Positions 49,016 to 60,988 are shown, counted from the stretch's first letter. The stretch is DNA of 64,000 bases from Siphonodentalium dalli (GCA_032622095.1 CP136063.1:9339814-9403813), one strand, 5' to 3'. Notes: generated by a model not told the origin, from the sequence alone. A program made the numbers and translations.

Positions 49016-50045
49016 ATTAATAATGCATGTCAGGCTTATCTTTCGCTATGCGGGAGTAGTATGCCAAAAGAATCATCAGGTTGCAATGTGTGGACTACTA
49101 CATGTAGTTTAACTGTATTACTGTTTTGACATAGTCAATGAGAAGATATTCATTATGTAGGCCTATTAATATTATACAGCGAACAGTCCACGCCTGCAAA
49201 TTTGAGGTGAATTACCGTTCAGCTCGCATGAGGTTACCTACATGGAGAATAAAAATTCCGCAAACGAAAAACAGATTGCCCCAAAAGTTTCTGTACATGT
49301 ACTGATGTAGGTCTCGATATCACCGATTCTTAATTATTGCTAAATCAAGTCCCAAAATGAGATACTCAAAATTGTAAACTTTCAATGAGTTGTCCATTAG
49401 CAGTTAATGGTAATAGTGATTATAACAGTTTGAGTAACTAGCAAAGACATTTCTATCAGAACTTGTTTGTCATCAATAAAAATGTCATTCGGTTTGGTTG
49501 GCGATTATCGCAATAGGCCAGGAGAACACTGTCACAAGTATAACGTACTCTGGGGATAACTTATCACCAATTTCATGCATAAGATTTCCTAAACATAACG
49601 TCTTTGACAACTAAATTAAAATTAATCATTTTCCCGAAAAACTTAGGCCAGGCACGGGAGGTACAAAAAATTATATCTGAGTACGAATATCGGGGTGTTC
49701 CCCTATCGTATTGTGCTAATCGCCAACCATTCGGTTTGAACACTAAAAAATTAGGACTCTCTGCTTTCCAACTAAATGGCAGAAACTATTTAAATGTGCT
49801 AGGTAGCAATGATCAGACACTTGTGGGATCATTATCGTAAAATAGTAAACTGCATGACCAAACTTAAAAAAAGATCGGGCGATGATTCACAAAACTTAAA
49901 AAATGAAAGTGTCAATGACACTGTAGCTCAACTTGGAAAGGGAATAATTTCATGTGTTACAGTCAATGAACCAATTTGGAATGCGGAAAGTTGAAAGGTC
50001 TAAGTAATACTAGATTATCAAGAAGAAGAAATATATATAAAGTAA
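49016..50045. other. Spacer with inverted GGTTGGCGATTA phrases
   Basis: GGTTGGCGATTATCGCAATA near 49498 faces an inverted relative near 49705-49735 (ATTGTGCTAATCGCCAACC), and a third relative lies near 26430. The open frame at 49604-49840 overlaps this pair and has no known motif. Confidence 0.4.
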
Positions 50046-50049
50046 AAAA

Positions 50050-51130
50050 AAAGATGGTTGCTGGTGGCTATGTTTTCCAATGAAATTCAAAAACATTTAA
50101 TAGCTTCCAGTAGATCAAGATTAATATGAAGTTTGGTGATGATCGGATGAGGGAAATGGACTGTAGTGTTGCCTAAGGATTTAGTCATGCAAAGAGTAAA
50201 ATCCAAGACAGCTGCCAGTGGATTTTTTATGGCCAAATGAGCCATAATGACTTGTTCCCATCTACATGTCAATGTTAACATCTATGACACATTTCAAGAT
50301 GATCCGACCAAAGGTATGACCTGTAGCCTGTGCCAAAGGATTTATCCATGCAGAGTAAAATTCAAGATGGCTCCCAGCGGCCATGTTTTATGGCCGAATG
50401 ACACCAAAATGACTCGTTCCCATCTACATGTCAATATTAACATCCATGACACATTTCAAGATGATCCGACCAAAGGTATGACCTGTAGCCTGTGCCAAAG
50501 GATTTATCCATGCAGAGTAAAATTCAAGATGGCTGCCAGCGGCCATGTTTTATGGCCGAATGACACCAAAATGACTCGTTCCCATCTACATGTCAATATT
50601 AACATCCATGACAAATTTCATAATGATCAGACCAAAGGTATGACGTGTGGCCTGTGTCATAGGATTTAGTCATACAAAGAGTAAAATCGAAGATGGCTGC
50701 CATGTTTTTTGGCCAAAGGAATTAGTCATGCAAAGAGTAAAATCCAAAAACATCGCCGAATGACCCCAAAATGACTCCTTCCCATCTAAATGTCAATATT
50801 AACATCCATGACAAATTTCATGATGATCAGACAAACAGTACAGCCTGTAGCCCGTGCTAATGAATTGCATTTTGAAATCCAAGATAGCCGCTGGCGGCCA
50901 TGTTTTTTGACCAAATGACCCCAAAATGACTCGTCAACAGCCATGACAAATTTCATGATGATCCAACCAAAGGTACGACCTGTAGCCCATGCTAAAGGAT
51001 TTAGTCAGGCAAAGTGTAAAATCCAAGATGGCTGCTGGCAGCCATGTATTTTGGCCGAATGACCTCAAAATGACTCGTTCTCATCTATATGCCATTGTTA
51101 ACATCCATGACAAATTTTATAATGATCCAA
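50050..51130. repeat. ~162-bp tandem repeat (AAGATGGCTGCC family)
   Basis: CCCATCTACATGTCAAT recurs at 50257, 50419 and 50581, 162 bp apart, then at wider, diverged spacing to about 51085. Shared phrases are GATGATCCGACCAAAGGTA, ATTTAGTCATGCAAAGAGT and GGCGGCCATGTTTT. Because 162 is a multiple of three it keeps an open frame, but the flanking decay argues against coding. Confidence 0.8.
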
Positions 51131-51134
51131 CCAT

Positions 51135-51545
51135 AGGTACATTATCATTATCACCATTATCATCATCATCATCATCACCATCATCATAATCATCTTCATC
51201 ATCGTCGTCGTCATCACCCTCATCGTCATAGTCGCCACAACCACCACCATCATCATAAGCATCATCGTCGTCATCATCATGATAATCAATATCTTCATCA
51301 TCATCATCGTCGCATTTGTCATCATCGTTATCATCGCAATCATATATGTCATCATAATCATCACCATCAGACATCATCGCCATACTAATCATCTTCGCCA
51401 TCACTGTCATTTTCGTCATCATCAACATCATCATCGGTATCGTTATCATATTCAGCAGCATCACCATCAACATCATCATCGCCATTCGAAACAGTATCAT
51501 CATTACCACCACCACAGTTATCGTCATACTCCATATATATCTCAT
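51135..51545. repeat. Imperfect (ATC)n microsatellite, ~400 bp
   Basis: Long interrupted run of CATCATCATC, CGTCGTCGTC and related triplets. Predicted Asp- or Met-rich frames on the minus strand and His/Ile-rich ones on the plus strand are artefacts. Confidence 0.95.
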
Positions 51546-51599
51546 CTTCAATATCGATCACTGTAATAGTCGTAAGCAGATACAGTTAAAAATTGCCGC

Positions 51600-51830
51600 T
51601 GTCAATTAGTTAGTTCCTATCAATAACCTGTAGCCCGTGCTAATGGATTGAATTATGAAATCCAAGGAGGTGGCCACTGGTGGCCATGTTTTGTTTCCGA
51701 AATAACCCCATAATGACTCGTTTGGAGTCATTCCCGTCTAAATGTCGATGTCAACAGCTGTGACAAATTTCATAATGATCCGACCAAAGGTACGACCTGT
51801 CTGTATTGTTGACGCCTCACACACACACGC
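51600..51830. repeat. Further copy of the AAGATGGC-family repeat
   Basis: AACCTGTAGCCCGTGCTAAT, GGTGGCCATGTTTTG, ATGACTCGTTTGGAGTC and ATGATCCGACCAAAGGTACG continue the 50050-51130 family beyond the microsatellite, followed by a short (CA)n near 51815. Confidence 0.7.
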
Positions 51831-52747
51831 ACACACAGACAACAGATACCAAGCCATGGCAATAGCTCAAACTTTACAAAGTAAAGTTGAGCTAAAAAGA
51901 GTTTATTGACGAAAAAGGTCAAAATCAATAAAATGATGTTGGGCACGGTGTTTTAGATTGGGGTGGGCAGGTACCGGAAACAAACATTCAATTTATTTTG
52001 GCCTGATCAATCATTCCCACTCGATAACCCCACAGGACATAATGAGCTGTTCCATCCTCTCAGTGGTTTAAAAATAGCACAGAATGATGCAATCATACTC
52101 GTAATATAATATTGGGCTGGATTTTGTCCCCGGTAGTAAAGGAATGTATATATTGGCAAATGACATCAGGAAAGAAGTGACATAAGAATGAATAGTTTCT
52201 TTCAACTGAATGATAACTTTGGTGTAAAGAAACCAAGTAATTTCTTTGTATTCCGATAAAGGTAAACCATAATGTACCCAGTAACGGGCCGGTATGACCT
52301 GTAACCCCGATAATACTGTCTTCAATGTTTACCGATTATGGAAAAAAAATGACGGTAACGGTATTGAAAATCTTACCGATTATAATCGGTATACCGAAAT
52401 ACCACCCAGCACTATCCCCAGATGCTATGTACTACTGTACTAACTTTCTAATGCATTTATTGGCCAAATTATTATATAATTTATCGCACACAGCATATTA
52501 CAATAGCCAGCATTGAATTTTGTGCATCTGGTCCATCTGTATTTTGTGCTAGTAAAACCACATACCAAATTTCATTCCATTCAGTTGAGACTATCTAAAC
52601 TTATCATCCGGAAAACAAAGTGAATGGACGGATGGACGGCAAGACTAATAACATAATGTCTCGTTTTTTAAAAACGGGCATATAAAAATTAGCCTGGAAC
52701 CCCGATTACATTTTGAAATACATGTTATATTTGATCTATTTACTAGG

Positions 52748-53561
52748 TTAGTTATAATAATTTTGTAACTGTCTGAGTTTTGGTATATCTAAGATATTGT
52801 CCTCTTCTTGAGTCGCATTGAACGTATACTCCTTCTGAATCAGGTTAACGTTTCCAATATGCTTCTTTGGACTGATGGCTGTAAAAGACTGGTTGCCATG
52901 GCAACTACTGACTGGACTTGAATCTGTGGCAGGATAGATATTCCAGTTTCTCACTGGATAAGGTCTCCCATTGTTAGTTTGATTACCATAACGATGAGGT
53001 TGGTGTGGTGAATTGTTTCCTTGGTGTGGCTGGTCGACATAGTGACGATCTTGAAATTGTTTTTATGCTGCACAGGTATCTGCCACTAGCCGTCACTGTT
53101 ATTAAGTCTGTCACCAGCATGGTTCTTATAAACGAACGGCTGAGGAGGAACAATTGGCTGGGAATTATTTAACTGTGGAGACTAAATAAACACAATTTTT
53201 CACAGGAGATGTCTGGTTATATACCATAACGATAATCATGATGACGCGACGAAGCTATCCTCGTCATTTGAATCGAATCACTCGCCAGCCCATTTGTATG
53301 ATGATGTGGCAAATCTATCCTCATTGACTGAATCGAATCACTAGCTATCATCCCATTCATAGGTATATCAGGAATATTAACACTATAATCTACTTTCAGC
53401 TGTAACGTGTTGTCTAATGGTAATGTCTCATTAGCATTGTTGAATTTGTTGTTGTTACTGTTTCACTTAGAAGTCCATGACGCTCCATATACCGGTTGGT
53501 TCCCATAGTCTGGTTATTCGGTGACATCCCGAATGTCGTCATGTACTCGCCTTATCGCTAC
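52748..53561 (-). pseudogene. 3' exons of an unrecognised N/H/Q-rich protein
   Basis: A minus-strand acceptor (TTATTTCTAG) at 53562-53565 precedes a frame with VAIRRVHDDIRDVTE, NNNKFNNANETLPLDN, NIPDIPMNGMIASDSIQSMR and HHHTNGLASDSIQMTRIASS. It is interrupted by TAA and TGA near its start and ends by 53217. A second block (about 52748-53062) reads QFQDRHYVDQPHQGNNSPH, NGRPYPVRNWNIYPATDSS and EEDNILDIPKLRQLQNYYN, ending in a stop at 52748. The composition and the splice-like borders look like an animal nuclear gene. I recognise no family. The stops mean a pseudogene or sequence errors. Confidence 0.45.
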
Positions 53562-54148
53562 CTAGAAATAAGATGAGTATGTGAGCTAATTCATAGTTTA
53601 TTACTCTGTCTCTTCATATAACATAGTTTATTACTCCAAGGAAACTTTAAAGATGGTCTGTCTCTTCATATAACAAGTTGTATGTAGTTTCCTGGGTGTA
53701 AAATAATACATATGAATCGAAGACCCTTGTCAGGAAATTACTCCATCAATTAATATTGATTTTATTTTGAATTTTCTGGTATAAAGTATACATATAATCA
53801 ATTTGGGACAATTTACGGCTCGCGCTCGTTATGAGTGTACCATGCGGGATACCAGGAGACAGGAGCGATTGCTTTCGCATCTGTAATTTTTAATTCATGG
53901 GGGCTAAAATTAGCACTCTTTGTCAAAATGTTTCTGGTCTAATTGTTGATTCAATATTTTGAGCTATTTGAAGGTATATTTAGAACCTTTCCCATCTCAG
54001 TTAAAAGTTGAGTTGAAAAATTGGACTGAAATGCAAATGTGTGATAATTCCATCATTTTATTTCAAGAATATTCAATCAAAATTAAACATTTTCACTCTT
54101 TATAACTACATATCTCTGTGGGATCCATGTGGGTTACTAACTAATTAC

Positions 54149-54361
54149 CTAGTAGATGCATTATTAGAGTGCTCTTCTGTTTCGCTTTTTTGTATATGAA
54201 GGAGCTCTGTAGCTTCATCACTTGAGTCAGGTCTTCGTCCTATAGATATTTAATCACCATGGCGTTTATCTCCATGGACGAGTCTGTGTCCCGAGTCGAG
54301 CATAATAGAGTTGTAATTGATGTTCGGAATTATGGTGGAATTCATCGATGGATGGTCATAC
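54149..54361 (-). pseudogene. Exon-like block with clean splice borders
   Basis: Bounded on the minus strand by acceptor AATTTTACAG (54362 onward) and donor GTAATTAG (54141-54148). It reads YDHPSMNSTIIPNINYNSI, then HRLVHGDKRHGD, one TAA, ISIGRRPDSSDEATELLHI and QKSETEEHSNNAST. Its frame phase does not match the next downstream block, so either an exon is missing or an indel has occurred. It probably belongs to the same gene as 52748-53561. The function is unknown. Confidence 0.45.
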
Positions 54362-54459
54362 CTGTAAAATTAGGACAGAAATGTTAAACATGGGTCAGAT
54401 ATAGGTAATGTTTAACATGCTAACCATGGATCCTTTATAGGTAACTAGCAGATTAGCCC

Positions 54460-55075
54460 GCCACTGACGGGATTGGTCCCATGGCTTTGGTCGATCCATT
54501 AATTTTTGTTTTTCAAGGTAACCCCGTACAGGCACGCCGACAGCATGCTATCATTTGCGGGTACCCGTTTCAAGGTCATGTTGGGTGGACAAAATAACCC
54601 GACAAAAATATTCCCCGTCCCGAGTTAACCATACATAACAAATTTCACGTCGATGTCACCGCTGACGACCGAGATATCGCCCAAGGTCATTTGTGGGTAC
54701 CCGTTTCAAGGTCAAGGTCACCTCAGGCGGACAAACTGACCTGACGAAAATCTCCCCCATCCCTTGGAAGCCCTAAGTACGAAATTTCGTCTTGATATCC
54801 CCAGTTTCCGAGACGGTCGATTGAGCCGTATTTATACTAGTGTATATAAACGCTCTTTAACAACGACACCGCAGATACGAACTCTCCTTAATCATTAACC
54901 CATCAATTCCAACGAAGGTGGCAGGGCGAAGAGTGAAGGAGTGCTCGGACGTTCTCAGAAGCGGTGCGATGGCACTTCTCGTGGCTTTTTACTTTTTAGA
55001 TAGCAAGCTTGAGCTCAATCGGTCAAGCCGTTTTCAAGTCTATAAAGGAGAAGTCTCAAAATATATAGTAGATGG
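54460..55075. repeat. Dispersed repeat with AAGGTCA phrases
   Basis: Starts AGCAGATTAGCCCGCCACTG and ends GTCTCAAAATATATAGTAGA. Internal TTTCAAGGTCAAGGTCACCT and TTTCACGTCGATGTCACC match the style and end of the repeats at 47720-48315 and 48330-49015. No gene is seen. Confidence 0.55.
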
Positions 55076-55265
55076 GTAATGATAAGGCCAATAAAAAAGA
55101 CACTATGTTTCCGCACATCAACAATTCATTTCAATTTATTTTGCTCATCATCATGTAGATATACAGAGAACAATATCATGTGTGTATACATAAATATAAT
55201 ATATTCTGTGCGCATGCGTGCAGAAAACCCATGATGGAATATGGTAAAATTTGTCAGTGAAAGCC

Positions 55266-55757
55266 TCAGGAGAGCCTAAATAGCGGCAGAACCCTTCTAA
55301 TGACAGATTTATGGTTCGTCTTCCTTTTCCTGAGTTGAAGAGTTCTCTCAATTATAGTGTTTGGATTTTGGTAGAAATATGATGGGTTATATTTCTGTCG
55401 GAGATCATGTAAAACTGGACATTTCTGTATGACATGAAATTCATCGCCCATTTCTGATAGACATAAAGTACATTTTCTGTCAGAGTAGTCTATTTTGTTC
55501 CAGGATCCAGTTTCAATTGAGAGGTGGTGGTTTCTTGTTCCGATTCGCAGAATACTCTAAACAAGTTTATTATCTACACTACTAAGGTACTTTTCTTTGC
55601 CGAAATCTTGTTTGATTATTCTGTAGAAGGCATATTTACTAGATGTTGAGGTACTGCCCCTCCATTCTTGGATATAGATATCTTCTAGTTTTTGTTTAAT
55701 AGAGGCATTAAAGCTATTGAGGCTATGAATATATTGGTCGTTCCATATATATCCCAT
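55266..55757 (-). pseudogene. Non-LTR retrotransposon tail, RT zinc-binding domain
   Basis: One minus-strand frame with a single TAG (at about 55560) reads WNDQYIHSLNSFNASIKQKL, YAFYRIIKQDFGKEKYL, ILRIGTRNHHLSIETGSWN, then KCTLCLSEMGDEFHVIQKC, PVLHDLRQKY. The C-x2-C, E-F-H, C-P-x(4)-L-R arrangement is the zinc-binding domain that follows the reverse transcriptase/RNase H region in non-LTR retrotransposons. The polymerase itself is absent, as expected for a 5'-truncated copy. It lies between exon-like blocks of the host-type gene on the same strand, directly beside a TTAA element. The TAG and truncation make it inactive. Confidence 0.68.
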
Positions 55758-55855
55758 ACCTAATCTATTCAGGGTTTCTTTTATATCAATTATCCATGGG
55801 TTGTTGCAAATATTTCTGGAATGTCTAGTATATAAAACATATTATTATCTATCCC

Positions 55856-57327
55856 TTAACTCTTTCGCTGCCAAACGCGCATAAATGCGAACTTCGAAGA
55901 CGCTGCCAATCGCGCATTTTTGCGAATTTGGTATGTAGTCTAATGTATAGGATATAACTCTATTCTTTCGGGCATGTTTGACAGTGTACAATGTATTTAT
56001 ATGTAGTACTGTTGCGCGCGAACAATTTAAAGTGACAATGTCCTCAAGGTCATGCTATTTCTGACGTTATGGGAGTACAGTCAGAGCCGAAATATTGCGT
56101 CATTGATGTTAGCACGTGGTTATCAGTCGAAAATGGCTGCTCGCAAAGGCTCAGGACTGAAGAAGTTATTGTTATATACCTCTATACTCTAATGATCGAG
56201 GGGCACCTGTGGCGCATAAGATACTTATACCTATTATTTAGGTGGGCAGTAGCCTCTATAGGGGCGCCTGCGGCGCATAAGATACTACTAGTATGGTATA
56301 GCGGGATGGGGTGGTGGGTGGGTAACTAACCTCTATACTCTAATGATCGAGGGGCGCCTATAGGGCGCATAAGATAATTATACCTATTATTTATGTGGGC
56401 AGTAGCCTCTATAGGGGCGCATGCAGCGCATAAGAAACTATGGGTGGCGGGATAGGGTGGCGGGTGGGTAACTAACCTATATACTCTAATGATCGAGGGG
56501 CGCCTGCGGCGCATAAAATACTTATACCTATTATTTATAATACACCTTTACTGGTTTTGAACAACCCTTGTCTATTGTATCATTTTCCAGTGATGATAAC
56601 AGGCAACTAAATTAATTATGCTGGTGAGTTGACATGCGTACGCCCGCGTGACCCATATAATTCACATAAATCATCGTAAAACCCAATTTTCCTGAAATTC
56701 AAGATGGCCGCCAAGATCACGTGACTTATAAGGGCGGAGCAGGGTCATATGTCCCCCTGCAGGTATATATATATATATATACACATATGGGTATGGTTAT
56801 ATATATATATCTATATTCGGAATTGTACCTATCAGGGAATATTCAAGAAACAAAAGCACGAACTCAACAAAGTGCGCCATTGTATCCCATTTTGCTACAA
56901 ATAGGTGGCAACTTGCATAAATCCAAGATGGACGCCAAGGTCACGTGACCTATTTTATGTCCAAAGTGGGTTCATATAGGTTACTCCCGTGTACCCTACT
57001 GTTGGACATCGTATAATTGGGTTGAAAATTAGAAAACAAACAACACACCATTCATAGCCACACAAACTGTACATATATACGGCAAATAGCCACTAATCCA
57101 AGATGGCCGCCATTGTCACGTGACCTTTGTGGGCGTGTCCACGACGGCATTCGACAGGGTATACCTATGTCTATATACATGTGAAGTTTCAACTAATTAT
57201 ATTAGAAACTGCTTGAGATATAATGTATTACCCATATATACCTGAAATACATGGATATACATGTATGTACAGGATGAGTGGCACTGGGGGCTACGTCTGT
57301 GGTGGCGGGTGGCAGCGAAAGAGTTAA
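55856..57327. mobile_element. 1.47-kb TTAA-flanked element
   Basis: TTAACTCTTTCGCTGCCA at the left faces TGGCAGCGAAAGAGTTAA at the right, a perfect 18-bp inverted end with TTAA at 55856-55859 and 57324-57327. It contains a ~150-bp tandem repeat and three AAGATGGCCGCC plus GTCACGTGAC modules but no transposase. A non-autonomous piggyBac-type element is the best reading. Confidence 0.85.
56179..56560. repeat. ~150-bp tandem repeat inside the TTAA element
   Basis: TATACTCTAATGATCGAGGG recurs near 56183, 56335 and 56482 (spacings 152 and 147 bp). Units carry GGGGCGCCTGCGGCGCATAA, ACTTATACCTATTATTTA and GGTGGCGGGTGGGTAACTAA. Confidence 0.85.
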
Positions 57328-57728
57328 CTAACACTATTTCTGATTGGGCAAAAGCCGCCACGTGATAATCCGGGAAAAGTCATAATGGACTCCCGAATGT
57401 CATATTGGACTCCCAAGTGTGCAATATGACTTTTTTATCGGGACTCAATGACGTCGCGAATTAACTATTGCGAAATGAATCGGTGAAATTGTGATGCGCG
57501 CGCAACACTGGTGGATTTAGCAGACGTTTCACTTCCACATTGAAATTTTTGTTCATGTCCATGTTTACTGTTCCAAATCATGCTTTCTGATGATCAAATA
57601 CAAGCTTTTATAGAGAATTAAGTGCCGATAAATACCAAAAATAACCACTAAAGTTTTATTCCCAAAATTTTGATAAACATACAGATGGATAATAAAAATT
57701 TCAGTATACAATGTTGGGTACAGTATGA

Positions 57729-57837
57729 GTTTTTCTTGTACTCGTCCAGGTTGTGGTGAAAAGTCATATTGGACTCGACACTGCATGTCTAATCCAATAT
57801 GTCTTTTCACCACAACCTGGACTCGTACAAGAAAAAC
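57729..57837. mobile_element. 109-bp hairpin element
   Basis: GTTTTTCTTGTACTCGTCCA and GGTTGTGGTGAAAAGTCATA on the left are answered by the complement ending TCGTACAAGAAAAAC, a near-perfect palindrome. Related AAAGTCATATTGGACTC phrases occur near 57377-57430. Confidence 0.75.
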
Positions 57838-59470
57838 ACATACACAACATTGTATAATAACTTCATAATATAAAATTAAAGGTAGACATTGACATTCCAT
57901 TGTTATATAGTAACCTGCCCCAATATGAGAGCGTGCGAGTCTTAATTTTGACTGTTATTGGAAAAATACCAGTTTCACTATAAAGAAATGGTGTCGGTGT
58001 CATAGATTTAATGCCTAGCATGAATTTTAAAACCAAATTTCAAAACATTATCGGTATGATGGATTTCTCATAGATTCTATTATAGTCGACACGCTTAAAT
58101 TATTAGCCCTCATTTTATTGTGAAGTGCGAACATAGCACTTTTCGCTTTGAGACAGCATTTGCATCTCAGCAGAGTCCCCCCCTGACTGTCTGAAGGCAT
58201 ACTCTGAGATTTGAAACAGACACATGATTCATCTTGAAATAAGATTTGAAGTACCCTTACAAACCTTGAGAAAAGCGTCCACAGAACATTCTCAGACAAT
58301 CCATTTCCAGTGCACAAAACTCAGAGATTCCCCAGCACTTTTCTCCAACGACATTGTTATAACCACCCTCCTACACACTACTGAAGATCATAGTCATCAA
58401 TTTCAAGAGTTAATGATAAAACACACGTGATTGTCGTTTGAAAGTGTGTAGTATGACAAGGTCAGATGCCACTCTTGTCACACCTTCTTACATACTCAAA
58501 ACAAACGGCAGCCTTTGATCCCTGATCAGACACATATTACGTAAATAGCCGAGATAGGTTAATTTGTGAATGTTATTGTCTTGAATGTTTTGTGACAATG
58601 TTAGATATAATATACTGTCACTTTAACCAGATTAAGTTGTAGAACAGACACTGCATGCATGTGAAAAAATTAAAATGCTTTGATGTTGACTGCATTTGCT
58701 ACTGTTTCGTTTATTTACCGAAGTTTCTCCTCCCTTCATATTCATTATATCTTATTCTGAGAATACTATCCTCAAAATTAAGTCTCATATTCGAATCTCG
58801 TATATTGATGAGGTACGTTTGAATGTTTTATTAGTAAACCACGAGACGATACTACGCTTACATGCTAATATGGAATGAGAATGCTGTAGTACATGAACGT
58901 CTTATGCAGACATTCCCAACATGCCCTGATGATATCGCTGATAAATAATTTTTTATAAGAAATCAAGTGACACTGAGGCCAGATGCTGGCAGCCTGTTTA
59001 TATAAACAAGCGTGTACAGCTATGCTCTAATTAATCAGCCCTCTTTAACAAGGTTGACCACAGGTGTGACCTCAGTACTCAACTGCATTCATGCAATCAA
59101 CTGCAGTCATATTCATGGACGAATGAGGAACCACATCGTGTTCGCTGTTAGACCATTTACATCAGTGGTAGAATACTAGAGACAAGGGGAACGATAGAAT
59201 TCTCCCGATTTACAATCATTTCGAAATCTGACAAATTTAGCCTATTTATCCGAACAATGGCATGGATGTTGCCACGGGTGTGTCTGCCAAAGATTCCACT
59301 TTCAATTAATACCATAAACGCCACATAATTCCATTTCTATCCATAGCATTTAATAAATTTTTTACCACTGAATATTGTCTCCCAAGAATTCAAATATCCA
59401 GGTTGATTCTGCTCAAACAATGTTGCCATCCTATTTTTTCAAAAATCTATCCAACTTTTTACAAATCGAT
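57838..59470. other. Spacer without recognisable genes
   Basis: Open frames on both strands around 58048-58430 overlap and show no motif. No RNA gene or repeat family is recognised. Confidence 0.45.
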
Positions 59471-59477
59471 AAACAAT

Positions 59478-59792
59478 CAACTAAATCATCTAGTGCTCAA
59501 TGCTGACTTGTCGGTTGATAATTTATCTATGTATAACGATCAACTAAAACATCTAGCGCTCAATGCTGACTTGTCGGCTGATAATTTATCTATGTATAAC
59601 GATCAACTAAAACATCTAGCGCTCAATGCTGACTTGTCGGCTGATAATTTATCTATGTATAACGATCAACTAAAACATCTAGCGCTCAATGCTGACTTGT
59701 CGGCTGATAATTAATCTATGTATAACGATCAACTAAAACATCTAGCGCTCAATGCTGACTTGTCGGCTGATAATTTATCTATGCATAACGAT
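59478..59792 (+). repeat. 63-bp tandem repeat, five copies, in frame
   Basis: CAACTAAAACATCTAGCGCT, then CAATGCTGACTTGTCGGCTG and ATAATTTATCTATG, repeats at 59478, 59541, 59604, 59667 and 59730. The unit is 21 codons and reads QLKHLALNADLSADNLSMYND on the plus strand. The fourth copy ends in TAA because of a one-base change. No promoter or flanking exon supports translation. Confidence 0.88.
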
Positions 59793-60047
59793 CAACAATA
59801 CATCATTAAATATTTTATAACTAAATTAGAGAGTAATTCTGAAATATATATATATATTTTGCGCTCTCATTTACATATGGCTCGACCGGGATTATGAAGC
59901 CGATTGGCCAGAATAAGCATGGTGTCTAATATATTTATGTAAATGAGATGATGTTTTCAATGCAAAATATACAGGTACCTTGCTATATCAAATTTATGCA
60001 GTGCCAAATGACAAAAAACTTACATTACTCAACTCATCAAATTTATG

Positions 60048-60467
60048 TAGGGGTGTCACGATTAATCGTATAATCGATGAACCGTAACATTAGATTCCTT
60101 TTTTTTTAGGAACCATCGGCGGTCTGTCATGCATTCCTACTTTTATATTGTTTGTATGTTTGGCTATTCATAACACTGAAATTAATGGCTACGTTCGTTC
60201 TAATGAACTCACAATTATTATAACCATGACATCGCCGAGAAATGTGCTGGTATTGAATACATTGTACTCATTAGTCATTACCGGTGGTTTATGGTGCACA
60301 TTATTGACGTAAAAATTACATCAACCAAGTTTTTTAACCAACACCAGCCAATAGGCCATATTACGGAATACTTCCACTGTTATTGATATTAGGTACGATT
60401 AATCAATTATAATCAATTATTGACGACCGATTATCGATTATCAAAATCAATAATCGTGGCACCTCTA
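60048..60467. mobile_element. 420-bp hAT-like MITE
   Basis: TAGGGGTGTCACGATTAATC faces AATAATCGTGGCACCTCTA, an imperfect inverted end typical of hAT relatives. Flanking 8-mers AATTTATG and CTATTATG agree at five of eight positions, so the target duplication is eroded. Confidence 0.68.
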
Positions 60468-60748
60468 CTATTATGATTCCTTGACTTTATCGATTTATTA
60501 ATGCATTTAAAACTTGGGCTTATTATCGAATGATTTGCTAAATATTATATTAGTAGATATTATTTATTTAGTAGAAATTGAATGATTGTTCAGAAAATAT
60601 TATTTATAAGTATGAATTATTACAAACGAACTCACTTGATAAATATCTACACATAGAGAGCCTAATATAGACTGGAGCAGACGACACTCTGTAGTGCATG
60701 CTTCAATCTGTGTGAGGCTCCCTGTGGGTTACTAACACATGAACTCAC

Positions 60749-60925
60749 TTGATAAATGAGTGGATGTTATCGAGAAGATTAGCTGTTTCTTTGACGGGTG
60801 TCGGTAATTCAGAAGAGATATCATGGGTCAGCTGTTCTGTGGGTGGAGTTTGTGGTTGTGATGAATCCTGATGAGCTGGGGCTGGATGTCACCATCAGTG
60901 CTGTCAATAGTTCCTTTATATTCAT
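60749..60925 (-). pseudogene. Exon-like block of the Q/P-rich gene
   Basis: Acceptor CATTACACTTTCAG at the high side and donor GTGAGTTC (60741-60748) at the low side bound a 177-bp block reading EYKGTIDSTDGDIQP, then after a one-base shift APAHQDSSQPQTPPTEQL, THDISSELPTPVKETANLLD and NIHSFIK. The splice borders are strong and the composition matches the Q/P-rich block upstream, which suggests one gene. The function is unknown, and the shift is decay or sequencing error. Confidence 0.45.
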
Positions 60926-60988
60926 CTGAAAGTGTAATGGATGCGTGAGTAACCTCATGGTGATCTGGGCAAATAGTGCCTGACATTT

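Larger units (their letters stand above)
45531..52414. mobile_element. Candidate 6.9-kb hAT-like composite element
   Basis: TAGTGCTGGGCGGTATTT at 45531 faces AAATACCACCCAGCACTA ending at 52414 (17 of 18 bases inverted), and the identical 8-bp repeat TCCCCAGA lies just outside both (45523-45530 and 52415-52422). Subterminal ATACCG-rich sequence occurs on both sides. End sequence and 8-bp duplication fit the hAT superfamily. I find no transposase inside, only nested repeats, so it is either a non-autonomous composite or two related ends that coincide. Confidence 0.7.

Noticed and set aside
50247-50669. Cysteine-containing repeat protein with CSLCQRIYPC
   Set aside because: Follows the 162-bp tandem repeat, and the same sequence outside the in-phase copies is full of stops and shifts. 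The CxxC spacing is incidental.
51098-51566. Asp-rich or Met-rich proteins
   Set aside because: Translation of an imperfect ATC trinucleotide microsatellite.
58048-58430. Overlapping 89- and 68-codon frames
   Set aside because: Overlap on opposite strands with no recognisable domain or splice support.
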